NCBI GenBank assembly: GCA_000438175.1
Contig: FR900459.1
Coordinates: forward strand, 62,506-126,505
Length of the DNA: 64,000 bases
From: Fusobacterium sp. CAG:439
GTDB taxonomy: Bacteria; Cyanobacteriota; Vampirovibrionia; Gastranaerophilales; Gastranaerophilaceae
Direction: 5' to 3'
How positions within the stretch are numbered: position 1 is the stretch's first letter; every line of letters begins with the position of its first letter. The notes beneath the pieces were generated by a model. The model saw only the letters and a program-made list of their open reading frames with translations. It made no database searches and was not told where the DNA came from. Both the position numbers and the translations under genes were made by a program. Below, piece after piece: positions 51,395 to 61,208 of this stretch.

Positions 51395-53527
51395 ATGAGC
51401 AAAGAAATCAGGATTATTATGATAAAAAAATTTTTAACTGTTTTAGTTATATTTTTATGTACAGTAAATATATCTTATGCAGAAGAACTCGTAAAACAGC
51501 AGAGCAAATACCCCGATTACTCTTATATTTATCTGGGAGCAGATAAGTATGAAAAAATGAACAGAAAAGTTTTTAATTTCAATCTGGGTTTGAATAAGTA
51601 TGCCATACGCCCAGTTCATATCCTCTGGTGTTCAATAATGCCCGAATACGGCATCGAAAGAATTCACACCGCATACAAAAATATAGAATACCCGAAAAGA
51701 TTAATCAGCAGCCTTATACAAAAAGACTTTAAAGCATCAGGAACAGAAACCGTAAGATTTCTAACCAATACAACAATAGGCATAGGCGGAATGTTTGATC
51801 CGGCAAAGAGATTTTTGAAAATTGACCCCGTAAATGAAGATATGGAACAGGCTTTGACAAAATGCAAATGTAATTCGGGTTCATATATAGTACTTCCTGT
51901 AATGAACGGAACAACGGCAAGAGGGGTTGCAGGGAAAATTCTTGATACATCACTAAACCCGACAACTTACGTGGGAACACCTATTCTTGCAATGGTTAAA
52001 GCAGGTTTAACGGTAAACAGAACATCATACATGCAGCCTTTTATAAAAATGATAGAATCCACTTATGCAGACCCTTACGAAATAGCAAAAAAAATGTACG
52101 GAATTGATAATTATATAAAATGCAATAATCTGGACAGAAAAGAAATACTTGAAAAAGGTTTTAAAGCCGCAGAAGAAGAACCGGATAACGAACTAGTCGA
52201 AAATACTCTGGATATGAGAGGCAAACATGAAGATGAAAATAAAAGCGATGAAAAATTAACCGTAGCAGAAATTATAAAAGGCGGAACAAATATAGATAAC
52301 ATTATTTTAAAAAGTTACAACCTTGAGAATTCCAAACTTATGGCAGATATGCTTCTGTACGATTATAACCCCCAAAATCCCGTTGTAGATTCGATGAGAA
52401 CAGCTCTTTTTGACATTCCCGAAGTCGATGCTTCCGTGTGGAACGAACTTTCAATCTGGAACAGAAGTTTCAGCAAGAGAATAAAGACTTCATCGGTGAA
52501 CATTACACCTGAAAAAGAAAATTATAAATTTAAATATATTATGCAAAAAGACAAGAATTCTCCTGTCGCTATAATTTATCCGTCAATAGGAGAAGGAATA
52601 ACGTCACGCCATTCCGTAATACTTGCAAAAATTTTCTATGATGCAGGTTACTCGGTAATTATTCAGGGAAGCCACTTTCAGTGGGAATTTGTAAAAAGCA
52701 TGCCTGACAGTTACAAACCCGGAATACCTTCGCAGGACGCGGAATATCTTAAAACGGTCACAGGCAAAATTGTTGAAAATCTTGAACAAAAATACAATTG
52801 CAAATTCAGCGGGAAAACCGTAATTGGCACTTCTTTCGGCGCGCTGACAACACTTTTTCTTGCAGATAAAGAATATAAAAATAATACATTGAATATTACA
52901 AAATATATTTCAATATGCCCGCCGATAGAACTTGTATATGCAATGCAGCAGGTCGATAAAAACAGCGAAGAATGGGACAAAAATCCTGACGACTTAAAAA
53001 ACAGAGCAGCTGTTACGGCAGCTAAAGTCATTCAGCTTTCAGATATGAAAGATGCAGATAAAGATATAAAGATTTCCGTGCTGCCGTTTACCGAAGAAGA
53101 AGGAAAACTTATTACGGGATTTATTATGCATCAGAAACTTTCGGATTTGATTTTTACGTTGGAAAAGACACCGAAAAATAAAAAAACAGAGATTTATAAT
53201 ACAATAAATAACATGAACTACAGAGATTACACGGAAAAGTACCTTCTCGGCGATAAATACAAATCGATTGAAGAGTTGGGAAGTAAAGCAAGTCTTTTAT
53301 CTCTGGCGGATTTTCTTCAAAGCAGTGCAAATTATAAAATTTACCACACGCTTGATGATTATCTGGTTAATCAAAATCAGTTAAAGCAGCTTAAAATATA
53401 CACGGGCAAGAAAACCGTACTTCTTAGCAACGGCGCACATCTGGGATTTTTATACAAACCTGAATTTCTTGAGGATTTAAAAAAGGAAATCTCGCTTAAA
53501 ACAAAAACGGCATCGGCAAAAAATTAA
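51395..53527 (+). CDS. MlaA (VacJ)-alpha/beta hydrolase fusion protein
   Basis: The protein is 710 aa from ATG 51395, or 702 aa from ATG 51419. A signal peptide (MIKKFLTVLVIFLCTVNISYA) lacks a clear lipobox, unlike typical MlaA. Residues about 50-265 are MlaA: KMNRKVFNFNLGLNKYAIRP, TVRFLTNTTIGIGGMFDPA and YIVLPVMNGTTARGVAG. The C-terminal half is an alpha/beta hydrolase with the GTSFG nucleophile elbow and PVAIIYPS at the start. It may act on lipids at the outer membrane. A MCE protein (36462) suggests a Mla-like pathway. Confidence 0.7.
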   Translation: MSKEIRIIMIKKFLTVLVIFLCTVNISYAEELVKQQSKYPDYSYIYLGADKYEKMNRKVFNFNLGLNKYAIRPVHILWCSIMPEYGIERIHTAYKNIEYPKRLISSLIQKDFKASGTETVRFLTNTTIGIGGMFDPAKRFLKIDPVNEDMEQALTKCKCNSGSYIVLPVMNGTTARGVAGKILDTSLNPTTYVGTPILAMVKAGLTVNRTSYMQPFIKMIESTYADPYEIAKKMYGIDNYIKCNNLDRKEILEKGFKAAEEEPDNELVENTLDMRGKHEDENKSDEKLTVAEIIKGGTNIDNIILKSYNLENSKLMADMLLYDYNPQNPVVDSMRTALFDIPEVDASVWNELSIWNRSFSKRIKTSSVNITPEKENYKFKYIMQKDKNSPVAIIYPSIGEGITSRHSVILAKIFYDAGYSVIIQGSHFQWEFVKSMPDSYKPGIPSQDAEYLKTVTGKIVENLEQKYNCKFSGKTVIGTSFGALTTLFLADKEYKNNTLNITKYISICPPIELVYAMQQVDKNSEEWDKNPDDLKNRAAVTAAKVIQLSDMKDADKDIKISVLPFTEEEGKLITGFIMHQKLSDLIFTLEKTPKNKKTEIYNTINNMNYRDYTEKYLLGDKYKSIEELGSKASLLSLADFLQSSANYKIYHTLDDYLVNQNQLKQLKIYTGKKTVLLSNGAHLGFLYKPEFLEDLKKEISLKTKTASAKN

Positions 53528-54180
53528 ATGTATCTGCCTGCCCAATTAATAATCTTTTCAAAATAAAAATCCGAATTTTCGGCAATATTTAAAGATTGCC
53601 AATTCATATTTACGAGAAGAATTTCTTTATCTTCACCGTCAAGCTTTGTTAACAAATCCTTTTTTGTCCCTATATATTCCGTATTGCGGACATAGTAAAC
53701 AGCCTGTAATATAAAAAATGCACTTTTATAACCCTGATATAATACATTAACATTGCTCTTTTCAAAAAGATACCCGTGGCACATTTGATGGTAAAGATTT
53801 GCAGTATTTATTTTTACGGAATCCAAAATATCATTTCTCTTTAATATAGGAATAAAATCATATAAATTTCCGTGTAATGATATTGTATCGTTTGCAAGCT
53901 GAAAAAGATCGAATTTAGGCCAGTTATAAATTTCCCTTTCTCCGGAAACAAATCCGCAGACTTTTTCATGAAAAGGCATTGAACGAACTATTTTTTTGTA
54001 CTCCGTCAAATCTTCAAAAGTAAGCCTGTCCAGTATAATAACTATATCTATGTCGCTGTTTTCCTTTGCCTCACCGCGTTTATAACTGCCCTGCAGTCCG
54101 ACAAATTTTATACGTCTGCTGAAATGGTCAAATAATTTTTTTGTAAAGTCTTGAAGCCAAGTTTCAATGTTGAATTCCAT
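53524..54180 (-). CDS. nucleotidyltransferase-like protein, 218 aa
   Basis: ATG 54180 (MEFNIETW) is chosen; an earlier in-frame start lies within the promoter. The N-terminal domain has the nucleotidyltransferase motif GSYKRGEAKENSDIDIVI (GS...DxD), as in AadA- or MNT-type enzymes. The C-terminal part is a helical domain without a known signature. The substrate is unknown. TTGATA-17-TATAAT lies 6 nt before the ATG, so the mRNA is probably leaderless. Confidence 0.65.
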   Translation of the reverse strand: MEFNIETWLQDFTKKLFDHFSRRIKFVGLQGSYKRGEAKENSDIDIVIILDRLTFEDLTEYKKIVRSMPFHEKVCGFVSGEREIYNWPKFDLFQLANDTISLHGNLYDFIPILKRNDILDSVKINTANLYHQMCHGYLFEKSNVNVLYQGYKSAFFILQAVYYVRNTEYIGTKKDLLTKLDGEDKEILLVNMNWQSLNIAENSDFYFEKIINWAGRYI

Positions 54181-54186
54181 AAAAAA

Positions 54187-54215
54187 ATTATAATAGTTAT
54201 TTCGCAAAATATCAA
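54187..54215 (-). promoter_or_regulatory. promoter giving a probable leaderless mRNA
   Basis: On the minus strand TTGATA (54215-54210), a 17 bp spacer and TATAAT (54192-54187). Six nt separate the -10 from ATG 54180. Confidence 0.65.
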
Positions 54216-54217
54216 CA

Positions 54218-54802
54218 TTAAAATATTTTAGGAAAAACGCGTCCCGTCTGCTTCATATAATCCGAATATTCCGTTCCGAATTCTCCGAGCATCATTTTTT
54301 CTTCATTAAATACTCTTGTAAAATACAAAAATCCCCAAGTTACAAGTCCGAATACAAGAACAAACCAATTAGACGCAACAATGCCCGTACAGAAAACCCA
54401 TAACCAGCACTGGGTATACATAGGGTGTCTTATATATTTATAAACACCTGTTTTAATAAGTTTTTGTTCTGCCTTAATCTCCAAAACAGGCGACCAGTTA
54501 TCGCTGAGTTCTTTATGAATATAATAAAAGAATATTGCATCGGCAATTAAGCCCATAACCCCTAAAATACGAATATAAACAGGCAGGTTCATATCAAATT
54601 TTACAAACACATTTGAAAAAACGAAAATCATCGGAACAAGCACCATTCCAAGCCACGCGATAAATACTTTAAATTTTTCATAAGACAGATTTTCGGATTT
54701 GATATTCTGTTTAAGCTTACATTTTTTCATAAACGGCATACGTATTAAGCCGTAAATAATAAGTGATACAAATATAACAGTTTTAAAAATATAAGATTCC
54801 AT
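54218..54802 (-). CDS. isoprenylcysteine carboxyl methyltransferase-like (ICMT/PEMT) membrane protein
   Basis: The protein is 194 aa with about five membrane helices. The C-terminal motif TGVYKYIRHPMYTQCW with the following FNEEKMMLGEFGTEYSDYMKQTGRVFP is typical of ICMT/PEMT-family methyltransferases. Bacterial members methylate various substrates or none known. It has a strong promoter and an operator-like palindrome. Confidence 0.75.
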   Translation of the reverse strand: MESYIFKTVIFVSLIIYGLIRMPFMKKCKLKQNIKSENLSYEKFKVFIAWLGMVLVPMIFVFSNVFVKFDMNLPVYIRILGVMGLIADAIFFYYIHKELSDNWSPVLEIKAEQKLIKTGVYKYIRHPMYTQCWLWVFCTGIVASNWFVLVFGLVTWGFLYFTRVFNEEKMMLGEFGTEYSDYMKQTGRVFPKIF

Positions 54803-54819
54803 ATTCTCCTCTTAAAAAG

Positions 54820-54863
54820 TTAGGTTTACCTAATAATTATAAAACTGTTTTATTTTTTGTCAA
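54820..54863 (-). promoter_or_regulatory. promoter with TTAGG...CCTAA operator of the ICMT-like gene
   Basis: On the minus strand TTGACA (54863-54858), a 16 bp spacer and TATAAT (54841-54836). The palindrome TTAGGTTTACCTAA (54820-54833) covers the expected start site. The half-sites resemble those of DtxR/MntR-family metal repressors. Confidence 0.55.
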
Positions 54864-54870
54864 CCCGTTT

Positions 54871-55557
54871 TTATTTTTCTGCCTTAAAATTTTTGTGCTT
54901 GTGAGAGCAGTCACAGAAAGGTTTATTAGCTGAATTCCCGCATCTGCATAATGTCTGCTTAGTGCGTATTTCATAACTTCTTCCATCTGCACTTTCAACT
55001 CTTATATTTCCCTGAAGCCGCAAAGGACCGCTTACTCTATAACATGGATCTTCCAAAACCGAAATTTCAGCAGGAAGTTTTTTTTCAAGTATATTCCCTT
55101 CTTTGTCATACATAATCAGCCTGCCCGAAGGACATAAATCTGCTTCTTTAATTGCAAGTTCATCACTTTTTTTATCACCGTTAAGTATTAAATTCCATAT
55201 TGTTCCGTATGCGTCACAAAATCGGGCGAGTGCACAATATTTTTCATTGTCATAGAGTACTAAATTCTTACCCTCATATTTAACCGCATTATTTATAAAC
55301 GGTTCAAATGAGGCAGTTTCCGTTCCGTCAAAATTACAGTTATTATGCGTTCCGTCACAAAACGGAGGAGTTTTTGTTTTTCCGCACCTGCAAAGGCATA
55401 CAGGCTCAGATTTCACCTCAAAAACTCTCCCGTCTGCATAATCAAATGCAATACAGTCGTTATCAGAAATAATTATTTTTTCGTTAATAAGAGGCTTACC
55501 ATATACAAAATAAGGACCGTCTTTTGTAACTTTTATATAAATTTCGTTATCTGCCAT
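54871..55557 (-). CDS. CDGSH iron-sulfur domain protein (two CDGSH units)
   Basis: The protein is 228 aa. The first CDGSH unit (LCRCGKTKTPPFCDGTHNN, about 54-72) has all ligands C-x-C...C...H for a [2Fe-2S] cluster. A central segment (YCALARFCDAYGTIWNLI and CPSGRL) resembles the divergent mono-cluster (DUF1271-like) domain. The second unit (CRCGNSANKPFCDCSH, about 203-218) has Cys for Gly in the CDG part. AGGGG precedes the ATG. The function is unknown, possibly electron transfer. Confidence 0.75.
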   Translation of the reverse strand: MADNEIYIKVTKDGPYFVYGKPLINEKIIISDNDCIAFDYADGRVFEVKSEPVCLCRCGKTKTPPFCDGTHNNCNFDGTETASFEPFINNAVKYEGKNLVLYDNEKYCALARFCDAYGTIWNLILNGDKKSDELAIKEADLCPSGRLIMYDKEGNILEKKLPAEISVLEDPCYRVSGPLRLQGNIRVESADGRSYEIRTKQTLCRCGNSANKPFCDCSHKHKNFKAEK

Positions 55558-55690
55558 TATCTGCCCCTATACAATAATATGACCGTTTATCATTAATATT
55601 ATCGCCCGACAGACTATATAGTAATTTACAAATGTACGATAAATATAGTAATATAATTTCAGCAATACATAATTTGAAAGGGGTATATAT

Positions 55691-56665
55691 ATGGAAAAAA
55701 CAAGGGATTGCATCAATTGTGTAAATTACAGAAAAGCAGTTATGATAGGCTGCGGTTTTGTGGGTTCGGCATCAGCATTCAGCCTTATGCAGAGCGGTTT
55801 GTTTAACGAGCTTGTAATGATAGACGCAGACAGAAAAAGAGCAGAAGGAGAAGCCTGGGATATAAGCCATGGAGTACCTTTCGCAAGACCAATGAAGATT
55901 TATGCGGGAGATTATGATGATATTACCGATGCCTCAATTGTTATTGTCACAGCAGGAGCAAACCAGCAGCCGGGAGAAACAAGACTTGATCTTGTTCAAA
56001 AAAATATAAAAATATTTGAATCAATTATCCCCGAAATTTCAAAAAGAGATTTTAAAGGAATTCTGCTTATCGTATCAAACCCTGTTGACATTCTTACATA
56101 TGTCGCAATCAAATTAAGCGGTCTGCCTCAAAACAGGGTAATAGGTTCGGGAACGGTTCTTGATACCGCAAGATTGAAATATGCCGTAGGCGGGCACTTA
56201 AACGTAGACAGCAGAAGTGTTCATGCTTTCATTATAGGCGAACACGGAGACAGTGAAATTGCAGCCTTCAGCAGTGCAAACGTTTCAGGGGTTCCGTTGA
56301 ATACATTCTGCGAAATGCGCGGTCATTACGACCACAAATCTGCTACCGACAAAATAGCGGAAGATGTTAAAAACAGTGCATACGAAATTATTTCAAGAAA
56401 AAAAGCCACAAATTACGGTATTGCAATGTCTGTAAAAAGAATTTGCGAAGCAATTGTCAGAGATGAAAAATCAATTCTTCCTGTTTCATCAATGATGCAG
56501 GGCGAATACGGGATTAACGATGTAGTACTGAGTATGCCGGCAATAGTAGGTAAAAACGGAGTAGAAACTCATATTCCGATTTCTCTGAATAAAGGAGAAA
56601 TTGAAAATTTGCATAAGTCGGCAGATACATTAAAAAATATTTTAAAAGAAAATAATTTACTGTAA
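55691..56665 (+). CDS. ldh: L-lactate dehydrogenase
   Basis: The protein is 324 aa. A short N-terminal extension with three Cys (CINCVNYRKAVMIGC) precedes the Rossmann motif GCGFVGSASAF. The LDH signature AGANQQPGETRLDL, the active-site GEHGDSE with the catalytic His, and the TVLDTARL region follow. It reduces pyruvate to lactate with NADH. GGGG with AAAGG precedes the ATG. It fits a fermentative lifestyle. Confidence 0.9.
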   Translation: MEKTRDCINCVNYRKAVMIGCGFVGSASAFSLMQSGLFNELVMIDADRKRAEGEAWDISHGVPFARPMKIYAGDYDDITDASIVIVTAGANQQPGETRLDLVQKNIKIFESIIPEISKRDFKGILLIVSNPVDILTYVAIKLSGLPQNRVIGSGTVLDTARLKYAVGGHLNVDSRSVHAFIIGEHGDSEIAAFSSANVSGVPLNTFCEMRGHYDHKSATDKIAEDVKNSAYEIISRKKATNYGIAMSVKRICEAIVRDEKSILPVSSMMQGEYGINDVVLSMPAIVGKNGVETHIPISLNKGEIENLHKSADTLKNILKENNLL

Positions 56666-56705
56666 AAAACGGTACTTCATATGGAGTATTAATGGCACGG
56701 CTGAA

Positions 56706-56754
56706 TTGACAGGACAGCAATAATATTCTAAAATTTTTAGTAGAAAATTCTACT
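56706..56754 (+). promoter_or_regulatory. promoter with palindromic operator of the RND pump operon
   Basis: TTGACA (56706-56711), a 17 bp spacer and TAAAAT (56729-56734). The inverted repeat AGTAGAAAATTCTACT (56739-56754) covers the expected start site. A local repressor, not encoded next door, would bind it. Confidence 0.55.
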
Positions 56755-56787
56755 GTAAGATATTCCGTGAAAAAATTGGAGAGAAGT

Positions 56788-57939
56788 ATGAAATATCAAA
56801 TGACCAGAAAAAAATGGGCAATATTAGTTTTTACAATTATTCTTGTGCCTATTATTTATAATAAGACATCAGGTTTCATAGCAGGTATAATCCAGAAACA
56901 GGCTATGAAAATGCCCAAAGAAGTGGAAGTTGACAATCCGCATATTGAAGCAGTAAATGTTTCTGCAGAATCTACAGGACGCGTGGAGGCAAAATATTCG
57001 GTAGATGTTATTGCAAGAGTACCGGGATTTTTACTGAAAAAATATTTTAAAGAAGGCGACTTTGTAAAAAAAGGGCAGCTTCTTTTCCAAATTGATCCCA
57101 GAGAATATCAAATAGAAGTGAATAATTCACAGGCAAATGTTAATCAGTACAGCGCACTTTTAAGAAATGCACAACAGGAATTAAACCGTGCGAATGCTCT
57201 TGTTAAAGAAGATTTGATAAGCCGTTCTGATGTTGACCAGAGTTTGGCATCAAGAAACCAGAACAAAGCATTGTATGATGCAGCAAGACAGCAGCTTGAA
57301 CTTGCAAGAGTTAATTTAGGCTACACGTCAATTAAATCTCCGATTGACGGCCGTATCGGAAAAGTTAATATTACTGAAGGAAACTATGTTACTGCAACTT
57401 CAGGGTCTTTAGTAAATATTTCAAGCGTTAACCCTGTTTATGTAACCTTCAGCTTAAAAGGCGATGACTTTGTTAAACTTTTGAAAGCAAGTAACAATTT
57501 CAAAGATGCTCAGGTAAAAGTTCAATTTGATGACGGAACATGGTATGACAAAATCGGAAAAATTAATTTTGTAGATAACAAAATTGATAAGGATTCAGGC
57601 TCTGTCACAATGCGTGCAACTTTTGATAACACTAAAAGCTGGCTTGTCCCCGGAGCTTATATGAAAGTGCAAATTACAGCCCCCAAACTGGTTAAGTTTA
57701 TGACCGTACCGCAATCCTGCACAAAAGGTGATGCAATGAGCGGATATTACGTCTGGGCGGTTGAAGATAACAAAGCTGTTAAGAAAAATATTAAAGTTTC
57801 AGATGCCGTAGATAACAACTGGATTGTTGACAACGGATTAAATCTGACAGATACAATTGTTGTTACGGGGATACAAAATATTTCTGCGGAAGGACAAAAA
57901 TTAAAACCTATCAGTAACTCGGAAACTAAAGCTCAATAG
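56788..57939 (+). CDS. RND efflux periplasmic adaptor (AcrA/MexA-like)
   Basis: The protein is 383 aa from ATG 56788 (GGAG 6 nt upstream). An N-terminal membrane helix (about 8-24) is followed by the lipoyl halves ([22 protein letters not shown] and [22 protein letters not shown]), an alpha-helical hairpin (about 85-150) and the beta-barrel domain. It links the RND pump with TolC. It is the first gene of the pump operon. Confidence 0.9.
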   Translation: MKYQMTRKKWAILVFTIILVPIIYNKTSGFIAGIIQKQAMKMPKEVEVDNPHIEAVNVSAESTGRVEAKYSVDVIARVPGFLLKKYFKEGDFVKKGQLLFQIDPREYQIEVNNSQANVNQYSALLRNAQQELNRANALVKEDLISRSDVDQSLASRNQNKALYDAARQQLELARVNLGYTSIKSPIDGRIGKVNITEGNYVTATSGSLVNISSVNPVYVTFSLKGDDFVKLLKASNNFKDAQVKVQFDDGTWYDKIGKINFVDNKIDKDSGSVTMRATFDNTKSWLVPGAYMKVQITAPKLVKFMTVPQSCTKGDAMSGYYVWAVEDNKAVKKNIKVSDAVDNNWIVDNGLNLTDTIVVTGIQNISAEGQKLKPISNSETKAQ

Positions 57940-57950
57940 CAGGTAAGATA

Positions 57951-60900
57951 ATGAAAAAAATATTTGATAAAGATAAACTGTTCTTTTTTATACTGAAACC
58001 AAGATTTGCGCTGGTAATATCAGTTTGTATAGTTATTCTCGGCTTAATTTCACTTTTAAGCCTTAAGCAGGAAAGCTATCCCGATGTAACCCCGCCTCAG
58101 GTAAGGGTATCGGCATCTTATCAGGGTGCAAGTGCCGAAGTTATCGAATCTTCGGTTGCAACTGTATTGGAAAACAAGCTTAACGGTGTTGAAAATATGA
58201 CTTATATGACGTCAACTTCAACTGATGGGAATTACAGTTTAACATTATATTTTAAGGTCGGAACAGATAAAAATATTAACTTGATGAATGTTCAGAACTT
58301 AATTCAAAGAGTGCAATCGCAGCTTCCCGAAGAAGTTCAAAGAACAGGGGTAACCGCAATCAGTCGTTCATCAGGCTCAGGTGCAATTATCTTAACCTTA
58401 TACCCTGAATCCGGTAATTGGTCGCAATTAGACCTAACAAACTACGGTTCTATATATATTAAAGACGAACTTAAACGTGTAGAAGGCGTTGCAGATGTAA
58501 GTGTATTCGGCGGCGGAAACTACTCAATGAGAATATGGCTTGACCCGCAAAAAATGGCAGGTATGAATATTTCCGTAAGCGAAGTACAGACAGCAATAAA
58601 AAATCAAAACACACAGGTCGCAACAGGTGCACTGGGTCAGCTTCCGACAGACGAAGCTCAAGCATTGCAATTAACCCTGAAAACACCGGGACGACTTGAT
58701 GATGTGAAACAGTTTGAAAATATAGTTATCCGTTCAAATACTGACGGTTCGAATGTTAAAATAAAAGATATAGCACGCGTGGAACTCGGAGCGGAATCCT
58801 ATTCAAACCTCGGTCTGGTTAACGGAAAACCCTCGGCGGTAGTTGTTATATCCCAACTTCCCGACGCTAACATAATTAACCTCTCGAAAGCTGTTAAAGC
58901 TAAGGTTAATGAAATAAATTCAAGATTAACCAACGGGATTAAAATTCTGTATGTAAAAGACGATGCGGACTTTATCCACGAATCTATGAAAGAAGTTGAA
59001 TTTACAATTCTTTTAACCGCATTAATCGTTGTAATAATTATATTCCTGTTTTTAGGCGATGGAATGGCAACTCTTGTTCCCTGTGCTACAATTCCGGTTT
59101 CTTTAGTCGGAACGTTCTTTGCCCTTAAGGCCTTCGGGATGACAATTAACCTTCTTTCACTGTTCGCTCTTGTACTGGCAGTAGGTGTTGTTGTAGACGA
59201 TGCAATTGTTGTTATCGAAAACGTTAAACGCCACATCGAAGAAGGTAAATCAGCAATTATTGCAACTCAGCTTACTATGGAAGAAGTAGGGTTTGCCCTT
59301 GTTGCAATGGCTCTTGTATTAATGGCAGTATTCGTACCTATTATATTTATGACAGGTATGACAGGAGTTATGTACAAACAGTTTGCAGTTTGTATCGCAG
59401 TTTCAATCGCAATTTCCGCAATATGTGCTTTGACATTATCTCCCGCCATGTGCTCGCACTTTTTAGGGCAAGAAAAAGTTGAACATGATTATTCCAAATT
59501 CCCGCTGCTTAAACATATTGAAAATATAAAAGAAAGAATTAATAAAAAAACTTCTGTTCTTGTTGTTAAATTCAATGAAATGTTTACAAAAGTAGAAGAC
59601 TTTTATATGGAATATGTTACAAAGTTCGTATATAACAAAAAGCTTGTTGCAATATTCTATGTAAGTATAGTTCTTTTAACTCTTTTATCATTCAAAACTA
59701 TTTCAACAGGTTTTATCCCCGATGAAGATCAAGGTGTGCTTATTGCAAGTATTACCCTTCCTGACGGTGCTTCTCTTTCAAGAACAGAAACAGTTGCAAG
59801 AAAATTTGTTGATGAAATTAAAGATATCCCGGGCATTAATCGGGAAAAATTAACCGTATTCGGGGGTGACGGTGCTGTAAACACGGCTAACGTAATTATA
59901 CAGCTCTTGGATTACAAAGAAAGAAAAATGAATCCTGCAAAATGGATTTCAAATAAGATTAAAGGCAAGGCAACAGACCTGTCACACACTGCAGTCTTAA
60001 ATCAGGTAAGAATGGTTGCCGCAAATACCAAAGAAGCATCAATTGTTGCCTTTTCACCACCGGCAATTAACGGTATGAGTATGATGGGCGGTTTTGAATT
60101 CCAGATGCTTTCACAGGGTGAATATACTCCGCAGGAAATGGAAAGCTGGGCAAATAAACTTGTTGCGGCAGCAAACCAGAACCCGTCACTATCAAGCGTC
60201 TATACATCATTCCAGGCAAACGTACCTCAATACATTGTAGAAATTGATTATGAAAAAGCTCTGGCACAAAATGTTGACCTTCAAGAGTTATACTCAACAC
60301 TTTCTTCAATGCTCGGGACATATTATGTTAATGACTTTAACAAATATGACAGAGTGTTTAAGGTTCAGATGCAGGCTGAAAGCCGATTCAGAAATAAAGC
60401 TTCTGACCTGTCAGGTATATACGTCAAAAACAAAAACGGTGTAATGGTTCCGATACTTTCAATAGTTAAATTAAAACAAACAGTCGGAACAGCTTCAATT
60501 TCAAGATACAACCAGTATAAATCCGTTCAAATTCAAGGACAGCAGGCAGCAGGGAAAAGTTCAGGCGATGCAATGACAGCAATGGAAGAAGTTGCAAAAC
60601 AGGTGCTTCCTTCCGATATGACATTTGACTGGTCAGGGACTTCCGCTCAGGAAAGGGAAGCTTCCGGACAAACAGCAATAATTGTAGGAATGGCTTTGAT
60701 ATTTGTATATCTGTTCCTAGTTGCGTTATACGAAAGCTATACAATTCCGATTGCCGTATTGTTAATATCACCGATTGCAGCCCTTGGAGCATTGATATTC
60801 CAGATGATGATTAATCAGTCATTTGATATTTACTCACAGGTCGGAATGATTACATTAATCGGTCTTGCGGCAAAACAATCAATTCTTATTGTAGAATTTG

Positions 60901-61202
60901 CAAAAGAAGAACATGAAAAACACGGACTTTCAGTAAAAGATGCGGCAATCAGAGCCGCCAAGCTGAGGTTCAGGGCTATTATGATGACAGAACTTGCGTT
61001 TATTATAGGTGTTTTACCGATGATATTTGCAACCGGCGCAGGAGCAAATTCAAGAATTTCCGTAGGTTCAACCGTATTCGGCGGTATGATTGCAGCATGT
61101 ACGCTCGGTGCTGTCTTAACTCCCGCGTTCTACGTAATTGTTCAGGAATTCGTTGACCTGTTCCCGAAAAAAGAAATTACCGAAAAAGATTTGGAGATAT
61201 AA
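57951..61202 (+). CDS. RND-family inner-membrane transporter (AcrB/HAE1-like)
   Basis: The protein is 1083 aa, the normal size. It has 12 membrane helices and two large periplasmic loops. Signatures are the N-terminal [18 protein letters not shown], the [12 protein letters not shown] motif, the [13 protein letters not shown] with paired Asp for proton relay in TM4, and the second [14 protein letters not shown]. It exports hydrophobic compounds by proton antiport. It lies 11 bp after the adaptor gene. Confidence 0.92.
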   Translation: MKKIFDKDKLFFFILKPRFALVISVCIVILGLISLLSLKQESYPDVTPPQVRVSASYQGASAEVIESSVATVLENKLNGVENMTYMTSTSTDGNYSLTLYFKVGTDKNINLMNVQNLIQRVQSQLPEEVQRTGVTAISRSSGSGAIILTLYPESGNWSQLDLTNYGSIYIKDELKRVEGVADVSVFGGGNYSMRIWLDPQKMAGMNISVSEVQTAIKNQNTQVATGALGQLPTDEAQALQLTLKTPGRLDDVKQFENIVIRSNTDGSNVKIKDIARVELGAESYSNLGLVNGKPSAVVVISQLPDANIINLSKAVKAKVNEINSRLTNGIKILYVKDDADFIHESMKEVEFTILLTALIVVIIIFLFLGDGMATLVPCATIPVSLVGTFFALKAFGMTINLLSLFALVLAVGVVVDDAIVVIENVKRHIEEGKSAIIATQLTMEEVGFALVAMALVLMAVFVPIIFMTGMTGVMYKQFAVCIAVSIAISAICALTLSPAMCSHFLGQEKVEHDYSKFPLLKHIENIKERINKKTSVLVVKFNEMFTKVEDFYMEYVTKFVYNKKLVAIFYVSIVLLTLLSFKTISTGFIPDEDQGVLIASITLPDGASLSRTETVARKFVDEIKDIPGINREKLTVFGGDGAVNTANVIIQLLDYKERKMNPAKWISNKIKGKATDLSHTAVLNQVRMVAANTKEASIVAFSPPAINGMSMMGGFEFQMLSQGEYTPQEMESWANKLVAAANQNPSLSSVYTSFQANVPQYIVEIDYEKALAQNVDLQELYSTLSSMLGTYYVNDFNKYDRVFKVQMQAESRFRNKASDLSGIYVKNKNGVMVPILSIVKLKQTVGTASISRYNQYKSVQIQGQQAAGKSSGDAMTAMEEVAKQVLPSDMTFDWSGTSAQEREASGQTAIIVGMALIFVYLFLVALYESYTIPIAVLLISPIAALGALIFQMMINQSFDIYSQVGMITLIGLAAKQSILIVEFAKEEHEKHGLSVKDAAIRAAKLRFRAIMMTELAFIIGVLPMIFATGAGANSRISVGSTVFGGMIAACTLGAVLTPAFYVIVQEFVDLFPKKEITEKDLEI

Positions 61203-61208
61203 AACACA

